A DNA stretch of 64,000 nucleotides from the NCBI RefSeq assembly GCF_001483755.1, contig NZ_LQBK01000042.1, positions 30,430 to 94,429 on the forward strand, in the 5' to 3' direction. Numbering within the stretch: the first letter of the stretch is position 1; each line of letters starts with the position of its first letter. The position numbers were made by a program, and so were the translations under genes. Shown piece after piece: positions 10,052 to 18,727 of this stretch. The notes below the pieces were generated by a model. That model did not search any database and was not told where the DNA came from. It saw nothing but the letters and a program-made list of their open reading frames with translations. This DNA comes from Kocuria rosea subsp. polaris. GTDB lineage: Bacteria > Actinomycetota > Actinomycetes > Actinomycetales > Micrococcaceae.

Positions 10052-10099
10052 TGACGTGCCCGCAGGACGGAGGAAACACGGTGACCTGCCCGCAGGTCA
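10052..10099. promoter_or_regulatory. Two operator-like repeats exactly 30 bp apart
   Basis: TGACCTGC-CC-GCAGGTCA at 10082-10099 is a perfect 8-2-8 inverted repeat. TGACGTGCCCGCAGGACG at 10052-10069 matches it at 15 of 18 positions. The offset of 30 bp is three helical turns, so two regulator dimers could bind on one DNA face. The pair lies between the divergent glutamate-synthase-like gene (start 9988) and ehuB (start 10242). The binding protein is unknown. Confidence 0.6.
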
Positions 10100-10241
10100 T
10101 ATGGCGTGACATCAGCAAATCCACCCTGTTGAACGACCGGACAGGCAGACCACATCTCGTCCGGGCCGCGGCCCGGGGACACCGAGCACCCGGTGTCCCG
10201 GGCCGGGCGCCGGGCGCTGACCCGCTCGGAGGGCCGCAACG

Positions 10242-11330
10242 ATGACACAGTCGACGACGACACGGTGGTACGGGACGACACGGCGGAGCGGGAGGCGGAG
10301 CGCGACGGCGGTGACGGCCGTGGCGGCGCTGGGGCTGCTCACAGCGTGCGGCGGCTCGGAGGAGGAAGCGGGCAGCACCCTGTCCCAGGCCCAGGAGTCG
10401 GGCAGCATCACGGTGGGGTTCGCCGGCGAGGCGCCGTACAGTTTCGAGGAGAACGGCGAGCTGACGGGCGCCACCGTCGCCCTGCACCGCGAGATCTTCG
10501 GCGCGCTGGGGATCGACGACCTCGAGGGGGTCAACACCGAGTTCGGCTCCCTCATCCCCGGGCTCACCGCGGACCGCTTCGACGCCGTCAGCGCCGGCAT
10601 GTCGATCCTCCCCGAGCGGTGCGAGCAGGCGGCCTTCAGCAGCCCGGAGTTCATGTACACCACCGCGCTCATGGTCGCGGAGGGCAACCCGTACGGCCTG
10701 CAGACCCTCGACGACGTGGCGGCGAACCCGGACGTGCAGCTGGTCACCATGACCGGCGCCATCGAGTCCTCCTACGCGGACTCCCTGGGCATCGACAACC
10801 GGGAGGTCGCCGGCCCGCAGGACGGCATGGACGCCGTGGTCAACGGCCGGGCCGACGTCTTCGCCCTGACCGGCATCTCGCTCAACTGGATGGCCGAGAA
10901 CAGCCCCGAGGCCCCGGTGGAGGTCACGGAGTCCTACGTCCAGGAGATCGACGGCGTCCCCCAGGTGGGCGCCGGCGGCACGGTGTTCCGCACCGAGGAC
11001 GAGGAGCTGCTCGAGGCCTACAACGAGGAGCTGCAGAAGATCGTCAGCGACGAGCAGCGCTACCTCGACATCGTGGGGCCCTACGGGTTCACCGCGGCGG
11101 AGCGCCCGGACGGCTCCGTGACCACCGAGCAGCTGTGCGAGGGCGACCTCACCGACGCCGGGACCCCGGAGCCCGTCCCCGCGGAGACGGGCACCGCCCA
11201 GCCCACGGCCGAGGACACGGCGGCCGGCGCGCCCACGCCGGAGCAGACCGTGTCCGCCGGTCCCACCGCTGACGACACCGCGGCCCCCGAACCCACCGCG
11301 GAGGAGACCGCCACGGAGCCCGGCGCGTAG
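10242..11330 (+). CDS. ehuB: Ectoine/hydroxyectoine ABC transporter substrate-binding lipoprotein (EhuB-like, 362 aa)
   Basis: Extracytoplasmic solute receptor of the polar amino acid type. The lipobox LLTAC puts the lipidated Cys at 36. The block TEFGSLIPGL...RFD...AGM.ILPERCEQ.AFS closely resembles EhuB proteins that bind ectoine and 5-hydroxyectoine, as does the end TTEQLC. Residues 308-362 form an unusual Pro/Thr/Ala/Glu-rich tail that ordinary EhuB proteins lack. GGAGG precedes the ATG. First gene of a four-gene operon with two permeases and an ATPase in the ehuBCDA order. The ligand assignment is by family resemblance; a glutamine- or arginine-type ligand is the alternative. Confidence 0.8.
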   Translation: MTQSTTTRWYGTTRRSGRRSATAVTAVAALGLLTACGGSEEEAGSTLSQAQESGSITVGFAGEAPYSFEENGELTGATVALHREIFGALGIDDLEGVNTEFGSLIPGLTADRFDAVSAGMSILPERCEQAAFSSPEFMYTTALMVAEGNPYGLQTLDDVAANPDVQLVTMTGAIESSYADSLGIDNREVAGPQDGMDAVVNGRADVFALTGISLNWMAENSPEAPVEVTESYVQEIDGVPQVGAGGTVFRTEDEELLEAYNEELQKIVSDEQRYLDIVGPYGFTAAERPDGSVTTEQLCEGDLTDAGTPEPVPAETGTAQPTAEDTAAGAPTPEQTVSAGPTADDTAAPEPTAEETATEPGA

Positions 11331-11332
11331 TC

Positions 11333-12064
11333 GTGGGCGAGCGGTTCGAGGCGCTGGCGGCGTTCCTGCCCCGGCTGCTCGACGGCGTGCTGGTCACCCT
11401 GCAGCTGACGCTGGGCGGGGCGATCGGCGCCTTCGTCCTGGCGGTGGGGCTGGGGCTGCTCTCCCGCTCCGGGACCGCCGCCCTGCGGGTGCTGGCGCGC
11501 GTCGTCGTGGAGTTCTTCCGGGGCACGTCCCTGCTCGTGCAGCTGTTCTGGCTCTTCTTCGTCCTGCCCCTGATGGGCGTGCGGCTGGACCCCATGACGG
11601 TCGGCGTCCTCGCGCTGTCGCTCAACTTCGGCGCGTACGGAGCGGAGGTGGTCCGGGGCTCCATCGCCTCGGTGGACCGGGGCCAGTGGGAGGCCGCGCA
11701 CGCCCTCGGGATGTCCGGGGCGCACCGGATGCGCCGCGTCGTCTTCCCGCAGGCGTGGGCGCTCATGATCCCCTCCCTGGCGAACCTGCTGATCCAGCTC
11801 CTGAAGGGCACGGCGGTGGTCTCGTTCATCACGCTCAGCGACCTCACGTTCCGGGTGGGCCAGCTGAGGCAGAGCACCGGTGACACCCTGTTCGCCTTCA
11901 CCGTCGGGCTGCTGATCTACTTCGTCCTCGCCTACGCCCTGAACCTGGGCATGAACGTCCTGGAGGTCCGGGCGAAGAACACGCTGGGCCGCGGGCCGTC
12001 CCTGCGCGAGATCTGGCTGCCGGTGCGCCCGAAGATCGCCGAGACCGGGGGCGGGACGCCGTGA
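11333..12064 (+). CDS. ehuC: Ectoine/hydroxyectoine ABC transporter permease (EhuC-like, 243 aa)
   Basis: Inner-membrane subunit of the HisM/GlnP permease group with about five TM helices. The coupling loop, which contacts the ATPase, is at EAAHALGMSGAHRMRRVVFPQA. FFRGTSLLVQLFWLFF is the usual second-helix motif. GTG start two bases after the ehuB stop; it overlaps ehuD by the GTGA quartet. It pairs with ehuD as a heterodimeric channel. Confidence 0.82.
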   Translation: MGERFEALAAFLPRLLDGVLVTLQLTLGGAIGAFVLAVGLGLLSRSGTAALRVLARVVVEFFRGTSLLVQLFWLFFVLPLMGVRLDPMTVGVLALSLNFGAYGAEVVRGSIASVDRGQWEAAHALGMSGAHRMRRVVFPQAWALMIPSLANLLIQLLKGTAVVSFITLSDLTFRVGQLRQSTGDTLFAFTVGLLIYFVLAYALNLGMNVLEVRAKNTLGRGPSLREIWLPVRPKIAETGGGTP

Positions 12065-12688
12065 TCTGGAGCTGGGAACGCACTGTCGAGGCCATCCCCC
12101 TGCTGCTGGAGGGGTTCCGGATCACGCTCCTGGCCACCGTGATCGGCACGGTCATCGCCGCGCTGCTCGGGCTGGTCATCGCCGTGCTCAAGCGGGTGCT
12201 GCCCACTCCGCTGCGGCTGGCCGTCCACTGGACCACCGAGTTCATCCGGATGACGCCGCTCGTGGTCCAGCTGCTGTTCGTCTACTACCTGCTCACCGAC
12301 GTGACCGCGCTGGTCATCGGCATCACGGTGATCGGAGTGCACTACTCCACCTACATGGCCGAGAGCTACCGGGCGGGCATCGACTCCGTGCCCAAGGGGC
12401 AGTGGGAGGCAGCGCAGGCGCTGTCCCTGCCGGCCTCGAGGACCTGGCAGGCCGTGGTCCTGCCGCAGGCTCTCCGCGCCACGATCCCCTCACTGGGCAA
12501 CTACGCCGTGGCCATGTTCAAGGACACCCCGTTCCTGTTCGCCATCTCCGTGGTGGAGCTCGTCACCTCCGCCCAGCAGTTCGGGGCCCGCAACTTCGCC
12601 TACACGGAGGCGTTCACGCTGGCCGGGCTGATCTTCCTCCTGGCCAGCTATCCGACCTCCATCCTGATCCGCCGATTGGAGAAGCGCC

Positions 12689-12702
<14 letters not shown>
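12061..12702 (+). CDS. ehuD: Ectoine/hydroxyectoine ABC transporter permease (EhuD-like, 213 aa)
   Basis: Second HisM-type permease. The N-terminus (WSWERTVEAIPLLLEGFRIT) resembles EhuD, and the EAA loop is EAAQALSLPASRTWQAVVLPQA. TEFIRMTPLVVQLLFVYY is the conserved helix after the first loop. It begins inside the ehuC stop (GTGA) and overlaps the ATPase gene by 14 bp, so translation of all three is coupled. Confidence 0.82.
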
Positions 12703-13534
<832 letters not shown>

Positions 13535-13564
13535 GCCGGGCCCCCGGCGACCGAGCCCGGCCGA

Positions 13565-13599
13565 CCACGGGATCCGGCGGCCGGCCGGCCCGGCCGTGG
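13565..13599. terminator. Possible terminator hairpin between ehuA and the VOC gene
   Basis: CCACGG (13565) and CCGTGG (13594) can pair, enclosing a GGCCGG-repeat core that can pair internally. It sits between convergent genes. The outer stem is short, so this is a weak call. Confidence 0.35.
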
Positions 13600-13600
13600 T

Positions 13601-14029
13601 TCATCCGTCCCCGGTCGCCGGCCGCTGCCGGGGGATCAGCGGCCGCTCGGCCCGGGTCCGCAGCTGCTGCACCACCCACGTGTTGCCGTCCGGATCGGCG
13701 AACCCGAAGAGCGTGCCGCCGTCCCGCTCGTCCACCACGGTGAGCTCCCCCGCCGGCACGCCGCGGGCCAGCAGCTCCGCGCGGGCCGAGGCCGCGTCGG
13801 GGACCACGAGCTGCAGCCCGCGCACCGACCCGGGGGTCATCTCCCGGTGGGCGGGCAGGTTCCCGACCACGATCGAGCACCCCGACCCGGGCGGGGTGAG
13901 CTGGGCGAAGTCCGCCTGCTCCCCGGTCGTGCGGTGGTCGAGGTGGAAGCCGTCCCCGTCCCGGTAGAACCCGATCGCGCGGTCGATGTCCGCGACCGGC
14001 AGCAGGACCACCTCGAGCGTCCAGTCCAC
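13601..14029 (-). CDS. VOC (glyoxalase/bleomycin resistance) family protein (142 aa)
   Basis: One vicinal-oxygen-chelate domain made of two beta-alpha-beta modules. It begins LEVVLLPVADIDRAIGFYRD and ends FGFADPDGNTWVVQQL, the typical closing motif. Substrate unknown. The GTG start is two bases after the stop of the AHSA1 gene. The ArsR, AHSA1 and VOC order is a common actinobacterial cassette, and the three are probably one operon under the ArsR regulator. It is followed by a possible terminator shared with ehuA. Confidence 0.85.
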   Translation of the reverse strand: MDWTLEVVLLPVADIDRAIGFYRDGDGFHLDHRTTGEQADFAQLTPPGSGCSIVVGNLPAHREMTPGSVRGLQLVVPDAASARAELLARGVPAGELTVVDERDGGTLFGFADPDGNTWVVQQLRTRAERPLIPRQRPATGDG

Positions 14030-14031
14030 GC

Positions 14032-14529
14032 TCAGGCCCCGCCCTGCTCGGTGCGCCCGCCCAGCAGCTCGTCGAGCCGTTCGTAGCCCTCGGCCATGCC
14101 CTTCTCCATGCCCGAGGCGGCCATCCCGTCGCGGGCCTCCTGCGAGGCGTGGACGGCGCGCCCGCGCAGCCGGCACCGGCCGCCGCCCAGGTCCTCGAAG
14201 TGCAGGTACTCGAGGTCCACCGCGTCGGGCCAGCCCTCGTACTCGAAGGTCTGGACGACCAGCTCGTTCTCGCGCACCGTGTGGAAGACGCCGCGGAAGG
14301 CGTACTCCTCCGCGCTGTCCCGGCCGTGCTGGACGAAGCGGTAGGCACCGCCGGGACGGAAGTCGAAGTCGTCGACCCGGGTCTCGAGTCCCCGGGGCCC
14401 GATCCACTGCCGGAACAGCTCGGGGTCCGCGTGGGCGCGGAAGACCTCGGCCACCGGGTGGTCGAACTCGCGCTCGAAGTCGATGAAGGGCAGGCCGTCG
14501 GGGACGGTCAGGTGCAGTGGGTGTCCCAT
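14032..14529 (-). CDS. SRPBCC/AHSA1 domain protein (165 aa)
   Basis: START-like helix-grip fold protein. The motifs FEREFDHPVAEVFRAHADPELFRQWIGP and a C-terminal helix following GMEKGMAEGYERLDELL mark the AHSA1 (Aha1 C-terminal-like) group. These small proteins are usually encoded next to an ArsR regulator, as here, with three bases between the two genes. Ligand unknown. No odd features. Confidence 0.88.
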   Translation of the reverse strand: MGHPLHLTVPDGLPFIDFEREFDHPVAEVFRAHADPELFRQWIGPRGLETRVDDFDFRPGGAYRFVQHGRDSAEEYAFRGVFHTVRENELVVQTFEYEGWPDAVDLEYLHFEDLGGGRCRLRGRAVHASQEARDGMAASGMEKGMAEGYERLDELLGGRTEQGGA

Positions 14530-14532
14530 GGT

Positions 14533-14901
14533 TCAGTCCTGGGTGTGCTCGCCGCGGTCCGCGGCTCGGGTGTCGAGCACGGCGTCGAGGCGGCGGAACT
14601 GCTCCTCCCGGACCAGCCGGTACCGGTCGATCCACGCGGTGAGCGCCTCGAGCCGTGCGGGGTCCAGGTGGACGGGCCGGCGCTGGGCGTCACGGGTGCG
14701 CGTGACGAGCTGCGCCTGCTCGAGGACCTGGATGTGCTTCGAGACCGCCTGCTTGGAGATCGCGAAGGGTTCCGCCAGTTCGGTGACCGTGGCCGGCCCC
14801 CGGCTGAGCCGGGCGACGATGCGGCGGCGGACCGGGTCGGCGAGGGCCAGGAAGGCCTTGTCGAGGAGGTCGTCGTCGCCGGGGTCCACGGTGTTTGTCA
14901 A
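14533..14901 (-). CDS. ArsR family transcriptional regulator (122 aa)
   Basis: Winged-helix DNA-binding protein. It starts LDKAFLALADPVRRRIVARL, and its recognition helix is in FAISKQAVSKHIQVLEQA. No metal-binding cysteines are present, so it belongs to the non-metal ArsR group that accompanies AHSA1 genes and usually represses its own operon. TTG start with AAGGA five bases upstream; a GTG four codons downstream is the alternative. An inverted repeat just upstream is the likely operator. Confidence 0.88.
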   Translation of the reverse strand: MTNTVDPGDDDLLDKAFLALADPVRRRIVARLSRGPATVTELAEPFAISKQAVSKHIQVLEQAQLVTRTRDAQRRPVHLDPARLEALTAWIDRYRLVREEQFRRLDAVLDTRAADRGEHTQD

Positions 14902-14909
14902 CTGATTCC

Positions 14910-14928
14910 TTGATCAACCTGTTGGTTG
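14910..14928. promoter_or_regulatory. Operator-like palindromes upstream of the ArsR gene
   Basis: CAACC-TGTT-GGTTG (14915-14928) is an inverted repeat with 5-bp arms. It overlaps the palindrome TTGATCAA (14910-14917). Both lie immediately upstream of the minus-strand ArsR start at 14901, in an A/T-rich pocket. Likely the autoregulatory site. Confidence 0.5.
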
Positions 14929-14935
14929 TTAAAGG

Positions 14936-16351
14936 CTACGTCCGTGGGGCGCGCGGGGCAAGGCCCGGGACCGGTTCGGAACGGCCGGGGGCCTCGCCGG
15001 GCTCGCCGGGGACCTGCGCCGTCCCGTCCGGCGAGCGCCCGGAGCGCGGCACCCCGGGCTCGGGCCGCGGCCGCACGGCCGCGGCCAGGCACGCGGCCGT
15101 GACGACGGCCAGCGCGGCCGCGACCCCGCGGTTGACGAAGAACGCGTGGATCTGGGAGTGGTTGCTGAGCACCGTGTACCAGACGGGCACGGCCGCGGCC
15201 GGCAGGGCCAGCACCGCGGCGGCGCCCCAGCGGGCGAACCCGCCCCGGCGCAGCGCCAGGGCCAGCCCCACGCCCGCCGCGAGCAGGCAGCCGGTCAGCA
15301 CGAGCCCCGAGGTGGGCACCATCTGCCACCAGTAGGACACGTTGACGCGCGCCCCCGCGCCGAACGCCTCGGAGACCCGCGCGTGGTCGCCCCCGGTCCG
15401 GTTGCCCACGTTGCGGCGGACCACCTCCAGGGTGTTCGGGAAGCCCAGGAACGCCCCCGCGAAGACCCACCGGGCGAGCCAGGTGACCGCGAAGGCCACC
15501 GGCCAGACCGCCCCGGCGAGGACCACCGCCACGAGGGTCGCGCCGAGCTCGCGGCGGTGGAACCACGTCACGGCCCCCACGGCGAAGGCGGACATCGCCC
15601 ACGGCACGGCGGGGGTCGTGAGGAGGTCCACGAAGCAGAAGAGCGCCCCGCCCAGGGCCACCCCCGCGCAGGCCGCCCGGGGCGAGCGCGCCGCCCCGAG
15701 GGCGGAGAGGATCACGGACAGGAAGATGAAGGCGATGGAGATGGACTGGCTGAAGGACGTCGAGGGCGTGGACAGCAGGTTCGTGCCCACCACGTACGGC
15801 AGGACCAGGGCCAGTCCCACGGCGGTGGACGTCCCGGCGCGGACGGCGAGGAACGCACCGGCCAGGGCCAGCAGCATGAGGGTGCCCGAGACGATCCGCA
15901 GGCCCTCGAGGCCGGTCAGGGCCAGCACGGGGCGCGTGATCACGGTGTAGCCGGCCCAGTACTTGAAGTAGTCGTTGTCGGTGAGCACGGCCCCCTCGGA
16001 GATCGCCCGCAGCTGCTCCGGGCCTCCGCCGCAGGTGGCCAGCCGGGGCATCCGGACCGCCCGGCTGAACGCGGACTCCTCCGGGGACGCCCCCAGGCCC
16101 GTGCCCGCCACGACGCACTCGGTGAAGGTGTCCGCGGGGGTGCCCATCCGGTCGATCGTGTCGATGGGCCCGTAGGTGCCGTCCTCGACCGCCGCGACGA
16201 GGTGCTCGACGACGGGCCGGTCCGGCACGGCCTGGCCCAGCGTCAGCAGCCCGAACAGGGCGAACTGCAGGACCAGGAGCATTCCCAGCCCCTGGGCCCA
16301 GGGCAGCAGGAGGTGCAGCCGCGACCGCACGGCCTCGCGCCCCGCGCTCAC
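14936..16351 (-). CDS. Polytopic membrane protein, possible GT-C type (471 aa)
   Basis: About eleven hydrophobic segments and a long loop between the first and second helices (residues about 40-140) that contains DNDYFKYWAGYTVI. This layout is that of GT-C-like or integral-membrane envelope proteins. I recognise no named family. The GTG start overlaps the stop of the glycosyltransferase upstream by GTGA, so the two are coupled and probably act together on a lipid-linked sugar. The C-terminal 60 residues are Pro/Gly/Arg-rich and cytoplasmic in style. Confidence 0.65.
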   Translation of the reverse strand: MSAGREAVRSRLHLLLPWAQGLGMLLVLQFALFGLLTLGQAVPDRPVVEHLVAAVEDGTYGPIDTIDRMGTPADTFTECVVAGTGLGASPEESAFSRAVRMPRLATCGGGPEQLRAISEGAVLTDNDYFKYWAGYTVITRPVLALTGLEGLRIVSGTLMLLALAGAFLAVRAGTSTAVGLALVLPYVVGTNLLSTPSTSFSQSISIAFIFLSVILSALGAARSPRAACAGVALGGALFCFVDLLTTPAVPWAMSAFAVGAVTWFHRRELGATLVAVVLAGAVWPVAFAVTWLARWVFAGAFLGFPNTLEVVRRNVGNRTGGDHARVSEAFGAGARVNVSYWWQMVPTSGLVLTGCLLAAGVGLALALRRGGFARWGAAAVLALPAAAVPVWYTVLSNHSQIHAFFVNRGVAAALAVVTAACLAAAVRPRPEPGVPRSGRSPDGTAQVPGEPGEAPGRSEPVPGLAPRAPRT

Positions 16352-17343
16352 GGGACCTGCCGCCGGTCCTCCGTGCGGCCGCCCCCGGCGGTCCGGTCCG
16401 GCGCCTCCCCGCCGCTCCACGGGGGAGCCGGGTGGCGCAGGTAGAACAGCCGGGAGGTCTCCCGGCGGATCTTCGCCTGGCCGCTCAGGAGCACGCCCAT
16501 GAGCAGGAACACCCCCGCCAGGAGCACCAGGGAGGCGGCCAGGAACGCCGTCGGGAAGCGGGGGACGAGACCGGTGCCCGCGAACTCCACCACCACGGGC
16601 AGGCCGAGGGCCAGTCCCAGCAGGAACAGGGCCAGGGAGACGGCGCCGGTGACCAGGAGGGGCCGCTCGTGGAAGAGCAGCTGCCCGAAGATCCCGAGGA
16701 TCCGGAAGCCGTCGTGGTAGGTCCGCAGCTTGCTCTCGCTCCCGGCGGCCCGGTCCCGGAAGCCCACGGCGACCTCGGCCTGCGGCACCCGCGCGTTGAC
16801 GGCGTGGACGGTCAGCTCCGTCTCGATCTCGAACTCGCGCGAGAGCGCGGGGAAGGACTTGACGAAGCGGCGCGAGAAGACCCGGTAGCCGCTGAGCATG
16901 TCGGAGACCTTCCGGCGGAAGGCGAAGCTCACGAGCCCGTTGAAGAACCTGTTGCCGGACTCGTGCCCCGACCGGTACGCGGTGCTGGTGGTCTGCCGGC
17001 GCACGCCCAGCACGTGGTCGTAGGGCCCGGACAGCAGGGTGTCGATCATGGCGGGGGCGTCGGCGACGTCGTAGGTGTCGTCGCCGTCGACGAGCAGGTA
17101 GACGTCGGCGTCCAGGTCCGCGAAGGCCCGCCGGACCACGTTGCCCTTGCCCTTCTCCTCCTCGCGCCGGACCTGCGCCCCGGCCCGCCGGGCGGCCTCG
17201 GCGGTGCCGTCCGTCGAACAGTTGTCGTAGACGTGCACCTCGATGCCGGGCACGGCGGCGTGCAGATCCGTGACGACCTTCGCGATCGCCGCTTCCTCGT
17301 TGTGGCACGGCACGACGGCCACGATGCGGGGGGTGGGAGGCAT
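16348..17343 (-). CDS. Family 2 glycosyltransferase with C-terminal membrane helices (331 aa)
   Basis: The GT-A domain (about 1-210) begins RIVAVVPCHNEEAAI. It carries the nucleotide-binding DNCSTDGT and the metal-binding DGDDTYD, then SGYRVFSRRFVKSFP and a two-helix C-terminal region. This matches polyprenyl-phosphate/dolichol-phosphate sugar transferase relatives that move a sugar from a nucleotide to a lipid carrier at the inner face of the membrane. ATG start at 17343; the frame is open further upstream but similarity begins here. Operon with the following polytopic protein. Confidence 0.85.
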   Translation of the reverse strand: MPPTPRIVAVVPCHNEEAAIAKVVTDLHAAVPGIEVHVYDNCSTDGTAEAARRAGAQVRREEEKGKGNVVRRAFADLDADVYLLVDGDDTYDVADAPAMIDTLLSGPYDHVLGVRRQTTSTAYRSGHESGNRFFNGLVSFAFRRKVSDMLSGYRVFSRRFVKSFPALSREFEIETELTVHAVNARVPQAEVAVGFRDRAAGSESKLRTYHDGFRILGIFGQLLFHERPLLVTGAVSLALFLLGLALGLPVVVEFAGTGLVPRFPTAFLAASLVLLAGVFLLMGVLLSGQAKIRRETSRLFYLRHPAPPWSGGEAPDRTAGGGRTEDRRQVP

Positions 17344-17559
17344 GGGCACTCGTTCCTGCGGTCCGGGCGGGGGCCCGTCCATTATGCCGAGGCCGGGCCC
17401 GGGCGCCGGACCGCCCTCCACCGCCCGTGCGTCGCTGTGCGTCGCCGTGCGTCCGTGTTGCGTCCCGTGACGTCCCGGTCGTCACAGTCCGCGCTCCGGC
17501 GTCTTCTGGGCGCCCGCACTTGGCAGCACGGCGGGGCGGCCGCTGGAATGGGTCCTGCA
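17344..17559. other. Intergenic region upstream of the riboswitch
   Basis: 216 bp between the divergent glycosyltransferase and the S-box leader. It must hold the promoter for the metF leader and one for the glycosyltransferase operon. I cannot pick convincing -35/-10 boxes and see no coding sequence. Confidence 0.5.
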
Positions 17560-17662
17560 TCTATCCAGAGCGGCCGAGAGACCTGGCTCGTCGACGCCGC
17601 AGCAACCATCCGCGCCCCCGCCACGGGGTGCGCGGAACGGTGCTCCCGCCAGGACCGATGGA
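17560..17662 (+). promoter_or_regulatory. SAM-I (S-box) riboswitch aptamer upstream of metF-metE
   Basis: The 103-nt segment has the S-box layout. P1 pairs TCTATC (17560-17565) with GATGGA (17657-17662). AGAG and a kink-turn-type GAGAGA flank P2, which pairs GCGGC (17570-17574) with GCCGC (17596-17600). AGCAACC follows P2. P3 is a CCGCGC...GCGCGG hairpin, and the GGTGCT element starts P4. It binds S-adenosylmethionine and should lower expression of the downstream methionine genes when SAM is plentiful. The P2 and P4 motifs fit SAM-I better than SAM-IV. Confidence 0.85.
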
Positions 17663-17704
17663 GCTGTCGCTTCCCTCCCGGGTCCGCCCCGGGACGGTTG
17701 CCGC

Positions 17705-17729
17705 CCTCCCTCGGGGTGACCCTTGGAGG
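17705..17729 (+). promoter_or_regulatory. Candidate translational expression platform: anti-SD CCTCC and SD GGAGG
   Basis: CCTCC at 17705-17709 can pair with the ribosome binding site GGAGG at 17725-17729, seven bases before the metF GTG. Sequestration of the SD in the SAM-bound state would give translational control. A separate GC-rich hairpin (about 17676-17694) precedes it, so transcription termination is also possible. Confidence 0.5.
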
Positions 17730-17735
17730 AAGAAC

Positions 17736-18662
17736 GTGACACCACGCCCGATCGCCCGGCCGGCGCCGCCGTCCCTGTCCTACGAGCTCTATCCGCCCCG
17801 CGGCGCGGCGAGCGCCGCGACGCTGCTGCGGACCATCGAGGAGCTCGAGCCCACCCGTCCCGACCACGTCTCGGTGACGTACAGCGGGGACGAGCAGCGC
17901 CGGGACAGCTCGCTCGCCCTGCTCGACCACCTCCTGGCGCGCACGAGCCTGCGGCCCCTGGCGCACCTGACGTGCGTCGGCAGCAGCCGGGCCGAGCTGG
18001 AGCGGACCGTGGCCACCCTGGTCCGCCGCGGCGTGCGGGGCGTCCTGGCCCTGCGCGGGGACCGGGACCCGGAGGCGGCGCCGGGCGAGCTGCGGCACGC
18101 CGGCGAGCTCGTGGAGCTCGTGCGCGAGGTCGAGCAGCGCCACACGGCCTCCCTGGCGGCCGGCCGGCTCGCCGTGGGCGTGGCGGCCTATCCGACCCGG
18201 CACCCGGAGTCGCCCTCGTTCCGGCACGACGTGGAGGTGCTGCTGGCCAAGCAGCGCGCCGGGGCGGACTTCGCGATCACGCAGGTCTACTTCCGCCCGC
18301 AGCGCTACGAGCGCCTGGTCGCGGCGGCGACGGCGGCGGGGGTGACCATCCCGATCGTCCCCGGGATCATGCCGGTCACCGATCCGGGGCGGCTGCGGAC
18401 CCTGTGCCGGCTGGCCGGCCTGGCGCCCCACCCCGGCCTGGCCGCCGCGCTGGAGGACGCGTCCGGCCCCGCGGAGCGGCACCGCGCCGGCGTGGCCTTC
18501 GCGGCCCGGCTGGCCCGCGCCGCCCTGGACGCCGGGGCTCCCGGCCTGCACCTCTACACCTTCAACGAGCACCGGGCCGCGCTGGACCTGCTGGAGCACG
18601 TGGACCTCCCCCGCGCCCCGCACGTGCCCGTCCCGCTCGACGACCTGCTGCTCCCCGCGTGA
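17736..18662 (+). CDS. metF: Methylenetetrahydrofolate reductase (308 aa)
   Basis: Reduces 5,10-methylene-THF to 5-methyl-THF, the methyl donor for methionine synthesis. It is a TIM-barrel flavoprotein of normal length. Conserved segments are SYELYPPRG near the start, HVSVTYSG, AHLTCVG, LALRGDRD, GVAAYPTRHPES, DFAITQVYF and IVPGIMPV. The GTG at 17736 is chosen for the GGAGGA seven bases upstream. It precedes metE by 65 bp, and both are under the SAM riboswitch. Confidence 0.95.
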   Translation: MTPRPIARPAPPSLSYELYPPRGAASAATLLRTIEELEPTRPDHVSVTYSGDEQRRDSSLALLDHLLARTSLRPLAHLTCVGSSRAELERTVATLVRRGVRGVLALRGDRDPEAAPGELRHAGELVELVREVEQRHTASLAAGRLAVGVAAYPTRHPESPSFRHDVEVLLAKQRAGADFAITQVYFRPQRYERLVAAATAAGVTIPIVPGIMPVTDPGRLRTLCRLAGLAPHPGLAAALEDASGPAERHRAGVAFAARLARAALDAGAPGLHLYTFNEHRAALDLLEHVDLPRAPHVPVPLDDLLLPA

Positions 18663-18727
18663 GCACGCACCGCCCCACCGTTCCGCACGAGACCTCTCGA
18701 CCTCACGACACCCTTCTGGAGATCCCC

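Noticed and set aside
10024-10281. Small open frame over the ehuB promoter region
   Set aside because: It overlaps the operator-like repeats and the ehuB start, has no ribosome site and no recognisable product.
17560-17662. Leader considered as SAM-IV or T-box
   Set aside because: The AGAG/GAGAGA kink-turn region, GCAACC after P2 and GGTGCT element match SAM-I. No T-box sequence or specifier loop is present.
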